Part shown: in pieces, positions 1 through 12,950 of the stretch | Numbering within the stretch: position 1 is the stretch's first letter | How the letters are laid out: each line of letters opens with the position of its first letter | NCBI GenBank assembly: GCA_043228905.1 | Contig: JBHGNT010000087.1 | Location: forward strand, 1-64,000 | Direction: 5' to 3' | Origin: Azolla caroliniana | Taxonomy: Eukaryota; Polypodiophyta | Length of the DNA: 64,000 bases | The notes under the pieces: model-generated | Database searches by the model: none | The model's input: the letters and a program-made list of their open reading frames with translations, nothing else | Told to the model about the DNA's origin: nothing | Translations under genes and position numbers: made by a program

Positions 1-178
1 CATGTCTCTCGACCTGAGTTTCAAAATCTTGATTTTTTAATTCCATATCATAGCTAGCGTTGTTAGCTTCGAATCGCATGTTTGAACACAAAAATCTGAT
101 ATCACACGAGCCAGGTAGGAACATTTTCATTTACTCAAGGGCTCCCCTCAACTCACTACTCAAATTTGCTAATTTCGT
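1..178 (+). repeat. First monomer, used as reference unit
   Basis: Anatomy of the unit, counted from catgtctctc as position 1. Positions 23-26 and 33-38 are A and T tracts. Positions 52-56 and 64-68 form a short inverted repeat (AGCTA, 7-base loop, TAGCT). TTCGAA lies at 68-73, an A5 tract at 90-94, GATATC at 98-103, and AAATTT at 162-167. Diagnostic variable sites are: about 30-44 (gattttttaattcc, gactttttaatttc, gatcttttaatttc, cattttttaattcc or gagttttttaattct); 50-62 (catagctagcgtt, cgtatctagcatt or catagctagcgat); 71-75 (gaatc, gtttc or gattc); 108-121 (gagccaggtatgaa, gagctaggtatgaa, gacccaagtatgaa or gagccaggtaggaa); 128-145 (catttactcaagggctcc or aatttacctactagctct); and 167-170 (tgct or tggt). 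Most monomers are combinations of these states. Confidence 0.9.
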
Positions 179-2670
179 CATGTCTCTCGACCTGAGTTTC
201 AAAATCTTGAGTTTTTTAATTCTATCTCATAGCTAGCGTTGTTAGCTTCGATTCGCATGTTTGAACACAAAAATCCGATATCACACGAGCCAGGTATGAA
301 CATTTTCATTTACTCAAGGGCTCCTCTCAACTCACTACTCAAATTTGGTAATTTCGTCATGTCTCTCGACCTGAGTTTCAAAATCTTGATCTTTTAATTT
401 CATATCATAGCTAGCGTTGTTAGCTTCGTTTCGCATGTTTGAACACAAAAATCCGATATCACACGAGCTAGGTATGAACATTTTCATTTACCTACTAGCT
501 CTTCTCAACTCACTCCTCAAATTTGCTAATTTCCTCATGTCTCTCGACCTGAGTTTCAAAATCTTCATTTTTTAATTCCATATCATAGCTAGCGTTGTTA
601 GCTTCGAATCGCATGTTTGCACACAAAAATCTGATATCACACGACCCAAGTATGAACATTTTAGTTTACCTACTAGCTCTTCTCAACTCACTCCTCAAAT
701 TTGGTAATTTCGTCATGTCTCTCGACCTGAGTTTCAAAATCTTGATTTTTTAATTCCATATCGTATCTAGCATTGTTAGCTTCGTTTCGCATGTTTGAAC
801 ACAAAAATCCGATATCACACGAGCTAGGTATGAACATTTTCATTTACCTACTAGCTCTTCTCAACTCACTCCTCAAATTTGGTAATTTCGTCATGTCTCT
901 CGACCTGAGTTTCAAAATCTTGATTTTTTAATTCCATATCATAGCTAGCGTTGTTAGCTTCGAATCGCATGTTTGAACACAAAAATCCGATATCACACGA
1001 GCCAGGTATGAACATTTTCATTTACTCAAGGGCTCCTCTCAACTCACTCCTCAAATTTGCTAATTTCGTCATGTCTCTCGACCTGAGTTTCAAAATCTTG
1101 ACTTTTTAATTTCATATCATAGCTAGCGATGTTAGCTTCGTTTCGCATGTTTGAACACAAAAATCCGATATCACACGAGCCAGGTATGAACATTTTCATT
1201 TACTCAAGGGCTCCTCTCAACTCACTCCTCAAATTTGCTAATTTCGTCATGTCTCTCGACCGGAGTTTCAAAATCTTGACTTTTTAATTTCATATCATAG
1301 CTAGCGATGTTAGCTTTGTTTCGCATGTTTGAACACAAAAATCCGATATCACACGAGCCAGGTATGAACATTGTAATTTACCTACTAGCTCTTCTCAACT
1401 CACTCCTCAAATTTGGTAATTTCGTCATGTCTCTCGACCTGAGTTTCAAAATCTTCATTTTTTAATTCCATATCATAGCTAGCGTTGTTAGCTTCGAATC
1501 GCATGTTTGAACACAAAAATCCGATATCACACGAGCCAGGTATGAACATTTTCATTTACTCAAGGGCTCCCCTCAACTCACTACTCAAAGTTGCTAATTT
1601 CGTCGTGTCTCTCAACCTGAGTTTCAAAATCTTGATTTTTTAATTCTATCTCATAGCTAGCGTTGTTAGCTTCGTTTTGCAGGTTTGAACACAAAAATCC
1701 GATATCACACGAGCTAGGTATGAACATTTTCATTTACCTACTAGCTCTTCTCAACTCACTCCTCAAATTTGGTAATTTCGTCATGTCTCTCGACCTGAGT
1801 TTCAAAATCTTGATTTTTTAATTCCATATCATAGCTAGCGTTGTTAGCTTCGAATCGCATGTTTGAACACAAAAATCCGATATCACACGAGCCAGGTATG
1901 AACATTTTCATTTACTCAAGGGCTCCTCTCAACTCACTACTCAAATTTGGTAATTTCGTCATGTCTCTCGACCTGAGATTCAAAATCTTGAGTTTTTAAT
2001 TCCATATCGTATCTAGCATTGTTAGCTTCGTTTCGCATGTTTGAACACAAAAATCCGATATCACACGAGCTAGGTATGACCATTTTCATTTACCTACTAG
2101 CTCTTCTCAACTCACTCCTCAAATTTGCTAATTTCGTCATGTCTGTCGACCTGAGTTTCAAAATCTTGATTTTTTAATTCTATATCATAGCTAGCGTTGT
2201 TAGCTTCGAATCGCATGTTTGAACACAAAAATCCGATATCACACGAGCCAGGTATGAACATTTTCATTTACTCAAGGGCTCTTCTCAACTCACTCCTCAA
2301 ATTTGCTAATTTCGTCATGTCTCTCGACCTGAGTTTCAAAATCTTGATTTTTTAATTCCATATCATAGCTAGCGTTGTTAGCTTCGAATCGCATGTTTGA
2401 ACACAAAAATCTGATATCACACGAGCCAGGTAGGAACATTTTCATTTACTCAAGGGCTCCCCTCAACTCACTACTCAAATTTGCTAATTTCGTCATGTCT
2501 CTCGACCTGAGTTTCAAAATCTTGAGTTTTTTAATTCTATCTCATAGCTAGCGTTGTTAGCTTCGATTCGCATGTTTGAACACAAAAATCCGATATCACA
2601 CGAGCCAGGTATGAACATTTTCATTTACTCAAGGGCTCCTCTCAACTCACTCCTCAAATTTGGTAATTTC
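1..2670 (+). repeat. Left-edge mosaic monomers
   Basis: Fifteen units with frequent switching between variant states and no complete internal higher-order period that I could follow. The first two monomers (ctgatatc with ggtaggaac, then the 179-bp gagttttttaattct type) reappear at 2316 and again near 6770 and 10510. The left edge is therefore a piece of the same block family seen further right, cut by the window boundary. The unit starting at 179 is 179 bp because of one extra T. Confidence 0.75.
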
Positions 2671-4740
2671 GTCATGTCTCTCGACCTGAGTTTCAAAATC
2701 TTGATTTTTTAATTCCATATCGTATCTAGCATTGTTACCTTCGTTTCGCATGTTTGAACACAAAAATCCGATATCACACGAGCCAGGTATGAACATTTTA
2801 ATTTACCTACTAGCTCTTCTCAACTCACTCCTCAAATTTGGTAATTTCGTCATGTCCCTCGACCTGGGTTTCAAAATGTTGATTTTTTAATTCCATATCA
2901 TAGCTAGCGTTGTTAGCTTCGAATCGCATGTTTGCACACAAAAATCTGATATCACACGACCCAAGTATGAACATTTTAATTTACCTACTAGCTCTTCTCA
3001 ACTCACTCCTCAAATTTGGTAATTTCGTCATGTCTCTCGACCTGAGTTTCAAAATCTTGATTTTCTAATTCCATATCATAGCTAGAGTTGTTAGCTTCGA
3101 ATCGCATGTTTGAACACAAAAATCCGATATCACACGAGCCAGGTAGGAACATTTTCATTTACTCAAGGGCTCCCCTCAACTCACTACTCAAATTTGCTAA
3201 TTTCGTCATGTCTCTCGACCTGAGTTTCAAAATCTTGACTTTTTAATTTCATATCATAGCTAGCGATGTTAGCTTCGTTTCGCATGTTTGAACACAAAAA
3301 TCCGATATCACACGAGCCAGGTATGAACATTTTCATTTACTCAAGGGCTCCTCTCAACTCACTCCTCAAATTTGCTAATTTCGTCATGTCTCTCGACCTG
3401 AGTTTCAAAATCTTGACTTTTTAATTTCATATCATAGCTAGCGATGTTAGCTTCGTTTCGCATGTTTGAACACAAAAATCCGATATCACACGAGCCAGGT
3501 ATGAACATTTTAATTTACCTACTAGCTCTTCTCAACTCACTCCTCAAATTTGCTAATTTCGTCATGTCTCTCGACCTGAGTTTCAAAATCTTCATTTTTT
3601 AATTCCATATCATAGCTAGCGTTGTTAGCTTCGAATCGCATGTTTGAACACAAAAATCCGATATCACACGAGCCAGGTATGAACATTTTCATTTACTCAA
3701 GGGCTCCTCTCAACTCACTACTCAAATTTGGTATTTTCGTCATGTCTCTCGACCTGAGTTTCAAAATCTTGATCTTTTAATTTCATATCATAGCTAGCGA
3801 TGTTAGCTTCGTTTCGCATGTTTGAACACAGAAATCCGATATCACACGAGCCAGGTATGAACATTTTCATTTACTCAAGGGCTCCCCTCAACTCACTACT
3901 CAAATTTGCTAATTTCGTCATGTCTCTCAACCTGAGTTTCAAAATCTTGATTTTTTAATTCTATCTCATAGCTAGCGTTGTTAGCTTCGTTTCGCAGGTT
4001 TGAGCACAAAAATCCGATATCACACGAGCTAGGTATGAACATTTTCATTTACCTACTAGCTCTTCTCAACTCACTCCTCAAATTTGGTAATTTCGTCATG
4101 TCTCTCGACCTGAGTTTCAAAATCTTGATTTTTTAATTCCATATCATAGCTAGCGTTGTTAGCTTCGAATCGCATGTTTGAACACAAAAATCCGATATCA
4201 CACGAGCCAGGTATGAACATTTTCATTTACTCAAGGGCTCCTCTCAACTCACTACTCAAATTTGGTAATTTCGTCATGTCTCTCGACCTGAGTTTCAAAA
4301 TCTTGAGTTTTTTAATTCTATCTCGTAGCTAGCGTTGTTAGCTTCGTTTCGCATGTTTGAACACAAAAATCCGATATCACACGAGCTAGGTATGAACATT
4401 TTCATTTACCTACTAGCTCTTCTCAACTCACTCCTCAAATTTGGTAATTTCGTCATGTCTCTCGACCTGAGTTTCAAAATCTTGATTTTTTAATTCCATA
4501 TCATAGCTAGCGTTGTTAGCTTCGAATCGCATGTTTGAACACAAAAATCCGATATCACACGAACCAATAATGAACATTTTAATTTACCTACTAGCTCTTC
4601 TCAACTCACTCCTCAAATTTGCTAATTTCGTCATGTCTCTCGACCTGAGTTTCAAAATCTTCATTTTTTAATTCCATATCATAGCTAGCGTTGTTAGCTT
4701 CGAATCGCATGTTTGAACACAAAAATCTGATATCACACGA
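2670..4740 (+). repeat. Multi-unit block, copy 1 of 3
   Basis: A block marked by the rare start catgtccctc at 2851, followed by a monomer reading cctgggtttcaaaatgttg and one with cgacccaagtatg. It matches 4985-6877 at a spacing of 2315 bp (13 units plus 1 bp) up to about 3700. Further right the spacing drops to 2137, because this copy has one extra unit (about 3741-3918, with gtattttcg and cacagaaatcc). Late markers gagttttttaattct (4305) and gaaccaataatg (4561) both recur 2137 bp downstream. Confidence 0.85.
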
Positions 4741-4984
4741 GCCAGGTAGGAACATTTTCATTTACTCAAGGGCTCCCCTCAACTCACTACTCAAATTTGC
4801 TAATTTCGTCATGTCTCTCGACCTGAGTTTCAAAATCTTGACTTTTTAATTTCATATCATAGCTAGCGATGTTAGCTTCGTTTCGCATGTTTGAACACAA
4901 AAATCTGATATCACACGAGCCAGGTATGAACATTTTAATTTACCTACTAGCTCTTCTCAACTCACTCCTCAAATTTGGTAATTT

Positions 4985-6877
4985 CGTCATGTCTCTCGAC
5001 CTGAGTTTCAAAATCTTGATTTTTTAATTCCATATCGTATCTAGCATTGTTACCTTCGTTTCGCATGTTTGAACACAAAAATCCGATATCACACGAGCCA
5101 GGTATGAACATTTTAATTTACCTACTAGCTCTTCTCAACTCACTCCTCAAATTTGGTAATTTCGTCATGTCCCTCGACCTGGGTTTCAAAATGTTGATTT
5201 TTTAATTCCATATCATAGCTAGCGTTGTTAGCTTCGAATCGCATGTTTGCACACAAAAATCTGATATCACACGACCCAAGTATGAACATTTTAATTTACC
5301 TACTAGCTCTTCTCAACTCACTCCTCAAATTTGGTAATTTCGTCATGTCTCTCGACCTGAGTTTCAAAATCTTGATTTTTTAATTCCATATCATAGCTAG
5401 AGTTGTTAGCTTCGAATCGCATGTTTGAACACAAAAATCCGATATCACACGAGCCAGGTAGGAACATTTTCATTTACTCAAGGGCTCCCCTCAACTCACT
5501 ACTCAAATTTGCTAATTTCGTCATGTCTCTCGACCTGAGTTTCAAAATCTTGACTTTTTAATTTCATATCATAGCTAGCGATGTTAGCTTCGTTTCGCAT
5601 GTTTGAACACAAAAATCCGATATCACACGAGCCAGGTATGAACATTTTCATTTACTCAAGGGCTCCTCTCAACTCACTCCTCAAATTTGCTAATTTCGTC
5701 ATGTCTCTCGACCTGAGTTTCAAAATCTTGACTTTTTAATTTCATATCATAGCTAGCGATGTTAGCTTCGTTTCGCATGTTTGAACACAAAAATCCGATA
5801 TCACACGAGCCAGGTATGAACATTTTAATTTACCTACTAGCTCTTCTCAACTCACTCCTCAAATTTGCTAATTTCGTCATGTCTCTCGACCTGAGTTTCA
5901 AAATCTTCATTTTTTAATTCCATATCATAGCTAGCGTTGTTAGCTTCGAATCGCATGTTTGAACACAAAAATCCGATATCACACGAGCCAGGTATGAACA
6001 TTTTCATTTACTCAAGGGCTCCCCTCAACTCACTACTCAAATTTGCTAATTTCGTCATGTCTCTCAACCTGAGTTTCAAAATCTTGATTTTTTAATTCTA
6101 TCTCATAGCTAGCGTTGTTAGCTTCGTTTCGCAGGTTTGAACACAAAAATCCGATATCACACGAGCTAGGTATGAACATTTTCATTTACCTACTAGCTCT
6201 TCTCAACTCACTCCTCAAATTTGGTAATTTCGTCATGTCTCTCGACCTGAGTTTCAAAATCTTGATTTTTTAATTCCATATCATAGCTAGCGTTGTTAGC
6301 TTCGAATCGCATGTTTGAACACAAAAATCCGATATCACACGAGCCAGGTATGAACATTTTCATTTACTCAAGGGCTCCTCTCAACTCACTACTCAAATTT
6401 GGTAATTTCGTCATGTCTCTCGACCTGAGTTTCAAAATCTTGAGTTTTTTAATTCTATCTCGTAGCTAGCGTTGTTAGCTTCGTTTCGCATGTTTGAACA
6501 CAAAAATCCGATATCACACGAGCTAGGTATGAACATTTTCATTTACCTACTAGCTCTTCTCAACTCACTCCTCAAATTTGGTAATTTCGTCATGTCTCTC
6601 GACCTGAGTTTCAAAATGTTGATTTTTTAATTCCATATCATAGCTAGCGTTGTTAGCTTCGAATCGCATGTTTGAACACAAAAATCCGATATCACACGAA
6701 CCAATAATGAACATTTTAATTTACCTACTAGCTCTTCTCAACTCACTCCTCAAATTTGGTAATTTCGTCATGTCTCTCGACCTGAGTTTCAAAATCTTGA
6801 TTTTTTAATTCCATATCATAGCTAGCGTTGTTAGCTTCGAATCGCATGTTTGAACACAAAAATCTGATATCACACGA
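4985..6877 (+). repeat. Multi-unit block, copy 2 of 3
   Basis: Second copy, with catgtccctc at 5166 and the caacctgag monomer starting at 6056. Compared with copy 1 it lacks one unit. Compared with copy 3 the spacing is constant at 2138 bp for both markers (7304 and 8194). It keeps the gaaccaataatg monomer at 6698, which copy 3 does not reach. Confidence 0.85.
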
Positions 6878-7122
6878 GCCAGGTAGGAACATTTTCATTT
6901 ACTCAAGGGCTCCCCTCAACTCACTACTCAAATTTGCTAATTTCGTCATGTCTCTCGACCTGAGTTTCAAAATCTTGAGTTTTTTAATTCTATCTCATAG
7001 CTAGCGTTGTTAGCTTCGATTCGCATGTTTGAACACAAAAATCCGATATCACACGAGCCAGGTATGAACATTTTCATTTACTCAAGGGCTCCTCTCAACT
7101 CACTCCTCAAATTTGGTAATTT

Positions 7123-8515
7123 CGTCATGTCTCTCGACCTGAGTTTCAAAATCTTGATTTTTTAATTCCATATCGTATCTAGCATTGTTACCTTCGTTTC
7201 GCATGTTTGAACACAAAAATCCGATATCACACGAGCCAGGTATGAACATTTTAATTTACCTACTAGCTCTTCTCAACTCACTCCTCAAATTTGGTAATTT
7301 CGTCATGTCCCTCGACCTGGGTTTCAAAATGTTGATTTTTTAATTCCATATCATAGCTAGCGTTGTTAGCTTCGAATCGCATGTTTGCACACAAAAATCT
7401 GATATCACACGACCCAAGTATGAACATTTTAATTTACCTACTAGCTCTTCTCAACTCACTCCTCAAATTTGGTAATTTCGTCATGTCTCTCGACCTGAGT
7501 TTCAAAATCTTGATTTTCTAATTCCATATCATAGCTAGAGTTGTTAGCTTCGAATCGCATGTTTGAACACAAAAATCCGATATCACACGAGCCAGGTAGG
7601 AACATTTTCATTTACTCAAGGGCTCCCCTCAACTCACTACTCAAATTTGCTAATTTCGTCATGTCTCTCGACCTGAGTTTCAAAATCTTGACTTTTTAAT
7701 TTCATATCATAGCTAGCGATGTTAGCTTCGTTTCGCATGTTTGAACACAAAAATCCGATATCACACGAGCCAGGTATGAACATTTTCATTTACTCAAGGG
7801 CTCCTCTCAACTCACTCCTCAAATTTGCTAATTTCGTCATGTCTCTCGACCTGAGTTTCAAAATCTTGACTTTTTAATTTCATATCATAGCTAGCGATGT
7901 TAGCTTCGTTTCGCATGTTTGAACACAAAAATCCGATATCACACGAGCCAGGTATGAACATTTTAATTTACCTACTAGCTCTTCTCAACTCACTCCTCAA
8001 ATTTGCTAATTTCGTCATGTCTCTCGACCTGAGTTTCAAAATCTTCATTTTTTAATTCCATATCATAGTTAGCGTTGTTAGCTTCGAATCGCATGTTTGA
8101 ACACAAAAATCCGATATCACACGAGCCAGGTATGAACATTTTCATTTACTCAAGGGCTCCCCTCAACTCACTACTCAAATTTGCTAATTTCGTCATGTCT
8201 CTCAACCTGAGTTTCAAAATCTTGTTTTTTTAATTCTATCTCATAGCTAGCGTTGTTAGCTTCGTTTCGCAGGTTTGAACACAAAAATCCGATATCACAC
8301 GAGCTAGGTATGAACATTTTCATTTACCTACTAGCTCTTCTCAACTCACTCCTCAAATTTGGTAATTTCGTCATGTCTCTCGACCTGAGTTTCAAAATCT
8401 TGATTTTTTAATTCCATATCATAGCTAGCGTTGTTAGCTTCGAATCGCATGTTTGAACACAAAAATCCGATATCACACGAGCCAGGTATGAACATTTTCA
8501 TTTACTCAAGGGCTC
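7123..8515 (+). repeat. Multi-unit block, copy 3 of 3, shortened
   Basis: Third copy, with catgtccctc at 7304 and caacctgag at 8194. It shares the gattttctaattcc state at about 7510 with copy 1 (about 3060), whereas copy 2 has gattttttaattcc there. The match to copy 2 ends near 8515, where the array switches to units with gactttttaatttc. Confidence 0.8.
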
Positions 8516-9470
8516 CTCTCAACTCACTCCTCAAATTTGCTAATTTCGTCATGTCTCTCGACCTGAGTTTCAAAATCTTGACTTTTTAATTTCATATCAT
8601 AGCTAGCGATGTTAGCTTCGTTTCGCATGTTTGAACACAAAAATCCGATATCACACGAGCCAGGTATGAACATTTTAATTTACCTACTAGCTCTTCTCAA
8701 CTCACTCCTCAAATTTGGTAATTTCGTCATGTCTCTCGACCTGAGTTTCAAAATCTTGATTTTTTAATTCCATATCATAGCTAGCGTTGTTAGCTTCGAA
8801 TCGCATGTTTGAACACAAAAATCCGATATCACACGAGCCAGGTATGAACATTTTCATTTACTCAAGGGCTCCCCTCAACTCACTACTCAAATTTGCTAAT
8901 TTCGTCATGTCTCTCAACCTGAGTTTCAAAATCTTGATTTTTTAATTCTATCTCATAGCTAGCGTTGTTAGCTTCGTTTCGCAGGTTTGAACACAAAAAT
9001 CCGATATCACACGAGCTAGGTATGAACATTTTCATTTACCTACTAGCTCTTCTCAACTCACTCCTCAAATTTGGTAATTTCGTCATGTCTCTCGACCTGA
9101 GTTTCAAAATCTTGATTTTTTAATTCCATATCATAGCTAGCGTTGTTAGCTTCGAATCGCATGTTTGAACACGAAAATCCGATATCACACGAGCCAGGTA
9201 TGAACATTTTCATTTACTCAAGGGCTCCCCTCAACTCACTACTCAAATTTGCTAATTTCGTCATGTCTCTCAACCTGAGTTTCAAAATCTTGATTTTTTA
9301 ATTCTATCTCATAGCTAGCGTTGTTAGCTTCGTTTCGCAGGTTTGAACACAAAAATCCGATATCACACGAGCTAGGTATGAACATTTTCATTTACCTACT
9401 AGCTCTTCTCAACTCACTCCTCAAATTTGGTAATTTCGTCATGTCTCTCGACCTGAGTTTCAAAATCTTG
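8194..9470 (+). repeat. Short-range 2- and 4-unit duplications
   Basis: The dimer in which a caacctgag start is followed by a cgcaggtttg monomer starts at 8194, 8906 and 9262. The spacings are 712 bp (4 units) and 356 bp (2 units). The last interval is a plain tandem dimer repeat. Such small exact steps are expected from recent unequal exchange. Confidence 0.8.
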
Positions 9471-12400
9471 ATTTTTTAATTCCATATCATAGCTAGAGTT
9501 GTTAGCTTCGAATCGCATGTTTGAACACAAAAATCCGATATCACACGAGCCAGGTAGGAACATTTTCATTTACTCAAGGGCTCCCCTCAACTCACTACTC
9601 AAATTTGCTAATTTCGTCATGTCTCTCGACCTGAGTTTCAAAATCTTGATTTTTTAATTCCATATCATAGCTAGCGTTGTTAGCTTCGAATCGCATGTTT
9701 GAACACAAAAATCCGATATCACACGAGCCAGGTATGAACATTTTCATTTACTCAAGGGCTCCTCTCAACTCACTACTCAAATTTGGTATTTTCGTCATGT
9801 CTCTCGACCTGAGTTTCAAAATCTTGATTTTTTAATTCCATATCATAGCTAGCGTTGTTAGCTTCGAATCGCATGTTTGAACACAAAAATCCGATATCAC
9901 ACGAGCCAGGTATGAACATTTTCATTTACTCAAGGGCTCCTCTCAACTCACTACTCAAATTTGGTATTTTCGTCATGTCTCTCGACCTGAGTTTCAAAAT
10001 CTTGATCTTTTAATTTCATATCATAGCTAGCGATGTTAGCTTCGTTTCGCATGTTTCAACACAAAAATCCGATATCACACGAGCTAGGTATGACCATTTT
10101 CATTTACCTACTAGCTCTTCTCAACTCACTCCTCAAATTTGCTAATTTCGTCATGTCTCTCGACCTGAGTTTCAAAATCTTGATTTTTTAATTCCATATC
10201 GTAGCTAGCGTTGTTAGCTTCGTTTCGCATGTTTGAACACAAAAATCCGATATCACACGAGCTAGGTATGAACATTTTCATTTACCTACTAGCTCTTCTC
10301 AACTCACTCCTCAAATTTGGTAATTTCGTCATGTCTCTCGACCTGAGTTTCAAAATCTTCATTTTTTAATTCCATATCATAGCTAGCGTTGTTAGCTTCG
10401 AATCGCATGTTTGAACACAAAAATCCGATATCACACGAGCCAGGTATGAACATTTTCATTTACTCAAGGGCTCCTCTCAACTCACTCCTCAAATTTGCTA
10501 ATTTCGTCATGTCTCTCGACCTGAGTTTCAAAATCTTGATTTTTTAATTCCATATCATAGCTAGCGTTGTTAGCTTCGAATCGCATGTTTGAACACAAAA
10601 ATCTGATATCACACGAGCCAGGTAGGAACATTTTCATTTACTCAAGGGCTCCCCTCAACTCACTACTCAAATTTGCTAATTTCGTCATGTCTCTCGACCT
10701 GAGTTTCAAAATCTTGAGTTTTTTAATTCTATCTCATAGCTAGCGTTGTTAGCTTCGATTCGCATGTTTGAACACAAAAATCCGATATCACACGAGCCAG
10801 GTATGAACATTTTCATTTACTCAAGGGCTCCTCTCAACTCACTACTCAAATTTGCTAATTTCGTCATGTCTCTCCACCTAAGTTTCAAAATCTTCATTTT
10901 TTAATTCTATCTCATAGCTAGCGTTGTTAGCTTCGTTTCGCATGTTTGAACACAAAAATCCGATATCACACGAGCCAGGTATGAACATTTTAGTTTACCT
11001 ACTAGCTCTTCTCAACTCACTCCTCAAATTTGGTAATTTGGTCATGTCTCTCGACCTGAGTTTCAAAATCCTGATTTTTTAATTCCATATCATAGCTAGC
11101 GTTGTTAGCTTCGAATCGCATGTTTGAACACAAAAATCCGATATCACACGAACCAATAATGAACATTTTTATTTACCTACTAGCTCTTCTCAACTTACTC
11201 CTCAAATTTGGTAATTTCGTCATGTCTCTCGACCTGAGTTTCAAAATCTTGATTTTTTAATTCCATATCATAGCTAGCGTTGTTAGCTTCGAATCGCATG
11301 TTTGAACACAAAAATCTGATATCACACGAGCCAGGTAGGAACATTTTCATTTACTCAAGGGCTCCCCTCAACTCACTACTCAAATTTGCTAATTTCGTCA
11401 TGTCTCTCGACCTGAGTTTCAAAATCTTCATTTTTTAATTCTATCTCATAGCTAGCGTTGTTAGCTTCGATTCGCATGTTTGAACACAAAAATCCGATAT
11501 CACACGAGCCAGGTATGAACATTTTAATTTACCTACTAGCTCTTCTCAACTCACTCCTCAAATTTGGTAATTTCGTCATGTCTCTCGACCTGAGTTTCAA
11601 AATCTTGATTTTTTAATTCCATATCATAGCTAGCGTTGTTAGCTTCGAATCGCATGTTTGAACACAAAAATCCGATATCACACGAACCAAGTATGAACAT
11701 TTTAATTTACCTACTAGCTCTTCTCAACTCACTCCTCAAATTTGGTAATTTCTTCATGTCTCTCGACCTGAGTTTCAAAATCTTGCTTTTTTAATTCTAT
11801 ATCATAGCTAGCGTTGTTAGCTTCGAATCGCATGTTTGAACACAGAAATCCGATATCACACGAGCCAGGTATGAACATTTTCATTTACTCAAGGGCTCCT
11901 CTCAACTCACTACTCAAATTTGGTATTTTCGTCATGTCTCTCGACCTGAGTTTCAAAATCTTGATCTTTTAATTTCATATCATAGCTAGCGATGTTAGCT
12001 TCGTTTCGCATGTTTGAACACAGAAATCCGATATCACACGAGCCAGGTATCAACAGTTTCATTTACTCAAGGGCTCCTCTCAACTCACTACTCAAATTTG
12101 GTAATTTCGTCATGTCTCTCGACCTGAGTTTCAAAATCTTGATTTTTTAATTCCATATCGTAGCTAGCGTTGTTAGCTTCGTTTCGCATGTTTGAACACA
12201 AAAATCCGATATCACACGAGCTAGGTATGAACATTTTCATTTACCTACTAGCTCTTCTCAACTCACTCCTCAAATTTGGTAATTTCGTCATGTCTCTCGA
12301 CCTGAGTTTCAAAATCTTGATTTTTTAATTCCATATCGTATCTAGCATTGTTAGCTTCGTTTCGCATGTTTGAACACAAAAATCTGATATCACACGAGCT

Positions 12401-12900
12401 AGGTATGACCATTTTCATTTACCTACTAGCTCTTCTCAACTCACTCCTCAAATTTGCTAATTTCGTCATGTCTGTCGACCTGAGTTTCAAAATCTTGATT
12501 TTTTAATTCTATATCATAGCTAGCGTTGTTAGCTTCGAATCGCATGTTTGAACACAAAAATCCGATATCACACGAGCCAGGTATGAACATTTTCATTTAC
12601 TCAAGGGCTCTTCTCAACTCACTCCTCAAATTTGCTAATTTCGTCATGTCTTTCGACCTGAGTTTCAAAATCTTGATTTTTTAATTTCATATCATAGCTA
12701 GCGATGTTAGCTTCGTTTCGCATGTTTGAACACAAAAATCCGATATCACACGAGCCAGGTATGAACATTTTAATTTACCTACTAGCTCTTCTCAACTCAC
12801 TCCTCAAATTTGGTAATTTCGTCATGTCTCTCGACCTGAGTTTCAAAATCTTGATTTTTTAATTCCATATCGTATCTAGCATTGTTAGCTTCGTTTCGCA
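9470..12900 (+). repeat. Mosaic monomers without clear long period
   Basis: About 19 units, all 178 bp except one 179-bp unit with gagttttttaattct near 10716. Notable variants are gtattttcg with gatcttttaatttc pairs (about 9787, 9964, 11926), a caccta start near 10874, and gaaccaataatg near 11150. Two neighbouring near-identical units sit at about 9630-9985. I see no block that repeats as a whole inside this stretch, and no gene. Confidence 0.75.
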
Positions 12901-12940
12901 TGTTTGAACACAAAAATCCGATATCACACGAGCCAGGTAT

Positions 12941-12950
12941 GACCAAGTAT
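12941..12950 (+). repeat. 10-bp insertion, copy 1
   Basis: Extra gaccaagtat between ggtat and gaacatttta lengthens this monomer to 188 bp. Confidence 0.9.

Noticed and set aside
66-84. CENP-B box in the cttcgaatcgcatgtttg segment
   Set aside because: It shares TTCG, but not the required A and CGGG positions of the known box, on either strand.
98-103. GATATC, GCTAGC and TTCGAA palindromes as operator sites
   Set aside because: Six-base palindromes repeat once per unit simply because the unit repeats. Nothing links them to a regulated gene.
1-178. Identity with the Arabidopsis 178/180-bp centromere repeat
   Set aside because: Only the length agrees. I could not match the sequence from memory on either strand.
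1981-2005. A 177-bp unit at gagtttttaattcc
   Set aside because: On counting, the added G is offset by one fewer T, so the unit is still 178 bp.
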